Source: an uncultured Alphaproteobacteria bacterium
GTDB taxonomy: Bacteria > Pseudomonadota > Alphaproteobacteria > Rs-D84
DNA length: 7,228 bases
Direction of reading: 5' to 3'
NCBI GenBank assembly: GCA_937900435.1
Contig: CALCEG010000055.1
Coordinates: forward strand, 1-7,228
Made by a program: the position numbers and the translations under genes. Of the stretch, positions 6,113 through 7,228 are shown piece by piece (position 1 is the first letter of the stretch; each line of letters starts with the position of its first letter). The notes beneath the pieces are model-generated. The model was given only the letters and a program-made list of their open reading frames with translations. It made no database searches and had not been told where the DNA came from.

Positions 6113-7228
6113 TCAGATACAGTTTTCTTTAGCAATCTGGAACAAATCATTAACACTTATGTGTGTTTTCCCGGACAGGATTTCATTAACCTTGTCCGGA
6201 TTCATATATGCAATATCCAAGTGTCTGTAAAACTGGCGTGGCGAAGTGTGTTCTTCTTGGAATATTCTGTGGATATCCCCATCTCGTTCGTATAATTCCC
6301 TATATCTCCACGCCGTCGCGAAAGCCTTCAATATCAGGTGGTTGTTTTCTGTAATGCTCAGCGTCCCATTGCGTTCACCGCCAAATCTGGTATTGGCATA
6401 TCGGCGCAACACAACCGGGCGTACAATCGTTACCGTGTCGCCATTTGCCGTATATTCCATTGGACTATTATTATGATTGATATGGTATGTAGATAAAAAT
6501 GAGTTATACAACTGTGGGTTGATGTTGATATAGAATATCAGTTGTTCTTGCGAATACGTTGCTCGTTCAATCATAACGCGAACCAATTCTCGTCTTTGCA
6601 GGTATGACAGGTCATCCCACACAATCCGTTTTAAAGCTACGATCGCATTCTGAGACAGGGCACTCATATCGCTGTCCAGAAATTCGGCCACAACAGACAT
6701 GGCTATTTCGTCCACCTGTGCCGCCGGCAGATAGAGTCCCCGTGTCGCATAGTAATATGGCCCCACCTTGTCCTTGGGGCATGCGTGCTGATTGGTAAAA
6801 CGCACGCCCTTGTCGTTATACAGCTTTCGTGACAGCAGGTTTGGCGACCGCCTGCGATGACTGGTATTGTTAGAATTCGCAACCAATGCATCCTGTACCC
6901 GTTGAAATACTTCCGGCGACACAATTGCCTGATGCTCGCCACGGGCAACATTATTGCTGACTTTGTTTTCAATCATCCCGATATAGATTTTGTCTCGTAA
7001 AATCTTGTGCATGCTGTTTGGGGTAATGGGTTTGCCACCACGCAGCACCCCTTTGGCGGTCGTCCATGCCTTGGCGCGAATACTGTTGCCTTCGGACCAC
7101 TGGGTCAAGTCGTTCACAGATTGCAGTTCCAAGTATTTTTCAAACAACTGTCGCACTTGCTCTGCTTCGGCTGGATTTACAATCAGCTTCTTGTCTACGA
7201 CATCATATCCTAACCGTGGCATGCCGCC
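6113..7228 (-). CDS. Large serine recombinase, C-terminal part (cut by window edge)
   Basis: 371 residues are visible, and the frame is open across the right edge with Gly-Gly before MPRLGYDV, so the N-terminal resolvase catalytic domain with its serine lies outside the window. The visible part begins with the Recombinase domain: PRLGYDVVDKKLIVNPAEAE, then SMHKILRDKIYIG, where the DNA-binding helix region is expected, and EHQAIVSPEVFQRVQ. A zinc-ribbon-like segment follows around residues 130-165 (SPNLLSRKLYNDKG, then YYYATRGLYLPAAQVDEI). It lacks the paired zinc cysteines, as is common in this alphaproteobacterial subfamily. The C-terminus (about 320-371) looks like a small helix-turn-helix tail. 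Such enzymes integrate, excise or invert DNA. The gene faces the tRNA/lipoprotein side with its 3' end. Which element it serves, and whether the missing half is intact, cannot be seen. Confidence 0.88.
   Translation of the reverse strand, partial: GGMPRLGYDVVDKKLIVNPAEAEQVRQLFEKYLELQSVNDLTQWSEGNSIRAKAWTTAKGVLRGGKPITPNSMHKILRDKIYIGMIENKVSNNVARGEHQAIVSPEVFQRVQDALVANSNNTSHRRRSPNLLSRKLYNDKGVRFTNQHACPKDKVGPYYYATRGLYLPAAQVDEIAMSVVAEFLDSDMSALSQNAIVALKRIVWDDLSYLQRRELVRVMIERATYSQEQLIFYININPQLYNSFLSTYHINHNNSPMEYTANGDTVTIVRPVVLRRYANTRFGGERNGTLSITENNHLILKAFATAWRYRELYERDGDIHRIFQEEHTSPRQFYRHLDIAYMNPDKVNEILSGKTHISVNDLFQIAKENCI

Overview
The window looks like chromosomal DNA from an alphaproteobacterium of moderate to low GC content. 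The signs are an omega subunit with a long acidic tail, a delta' clamp-loader subunit without a zinc module, an MtaB-type methylthiotransferase, and a serine recombinase of the subfamily common in Alphaproteobacteria. An uncultured host-associated lineage is plausible, but the sequence alone does not prove it.

Layout. At the left edge (1-293, minus strand) is the 5' part of a secreted protein with a signal peptide and a short coiled-coil-like stretch. It is preceded by about 320 bp without a gene (294-613). That stretch holds a good minus-strand promoter and a roughly 265-nt leader rich in inverted repeats. The leader is the least explained part of the window and includes a possible three-way junction and a motif pair present twice.

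From 614 to 4715 runs a tight minus-strand operon in the order mtaB (tRNA ms2t6A modification), a D-Ala-D-Ala carboxypeptidase (dacA-like), holB (DNA polymerase III delta'), tatD (metal-dependent hydrolase/DNase). Gaps are 19 bp, 1 bp and a 10-bp overlap. Its promoter (TTGAAA, 16 bp, TATAAT) sits just upstream of mtaB in a 59-bp divergent spacer shared with rpoZ. On the plus strand, rpoZ is followed after 17 bp by a complete tRNA-Ser(GGA) and then two tandem intrinsic terminators.

Right of the terminators the character changes. There is an unrecognised, AT-rich, cysteine-rich lipoprotein gene with its own promoter-like sequence. Its stop codon abuts the stop of a convergent large serine recombinase that runs off the right edge. 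This part looks like accessory DNA and may be the end of an integrated element, although no attachment-site duplication is visible in the window. The core genes left of 5336 are housekeeping. I see no defence system, CRISPR array or complete novel system. The most original signals are the structured leader at 294-559 and the lipoprotein/recombinase pair.
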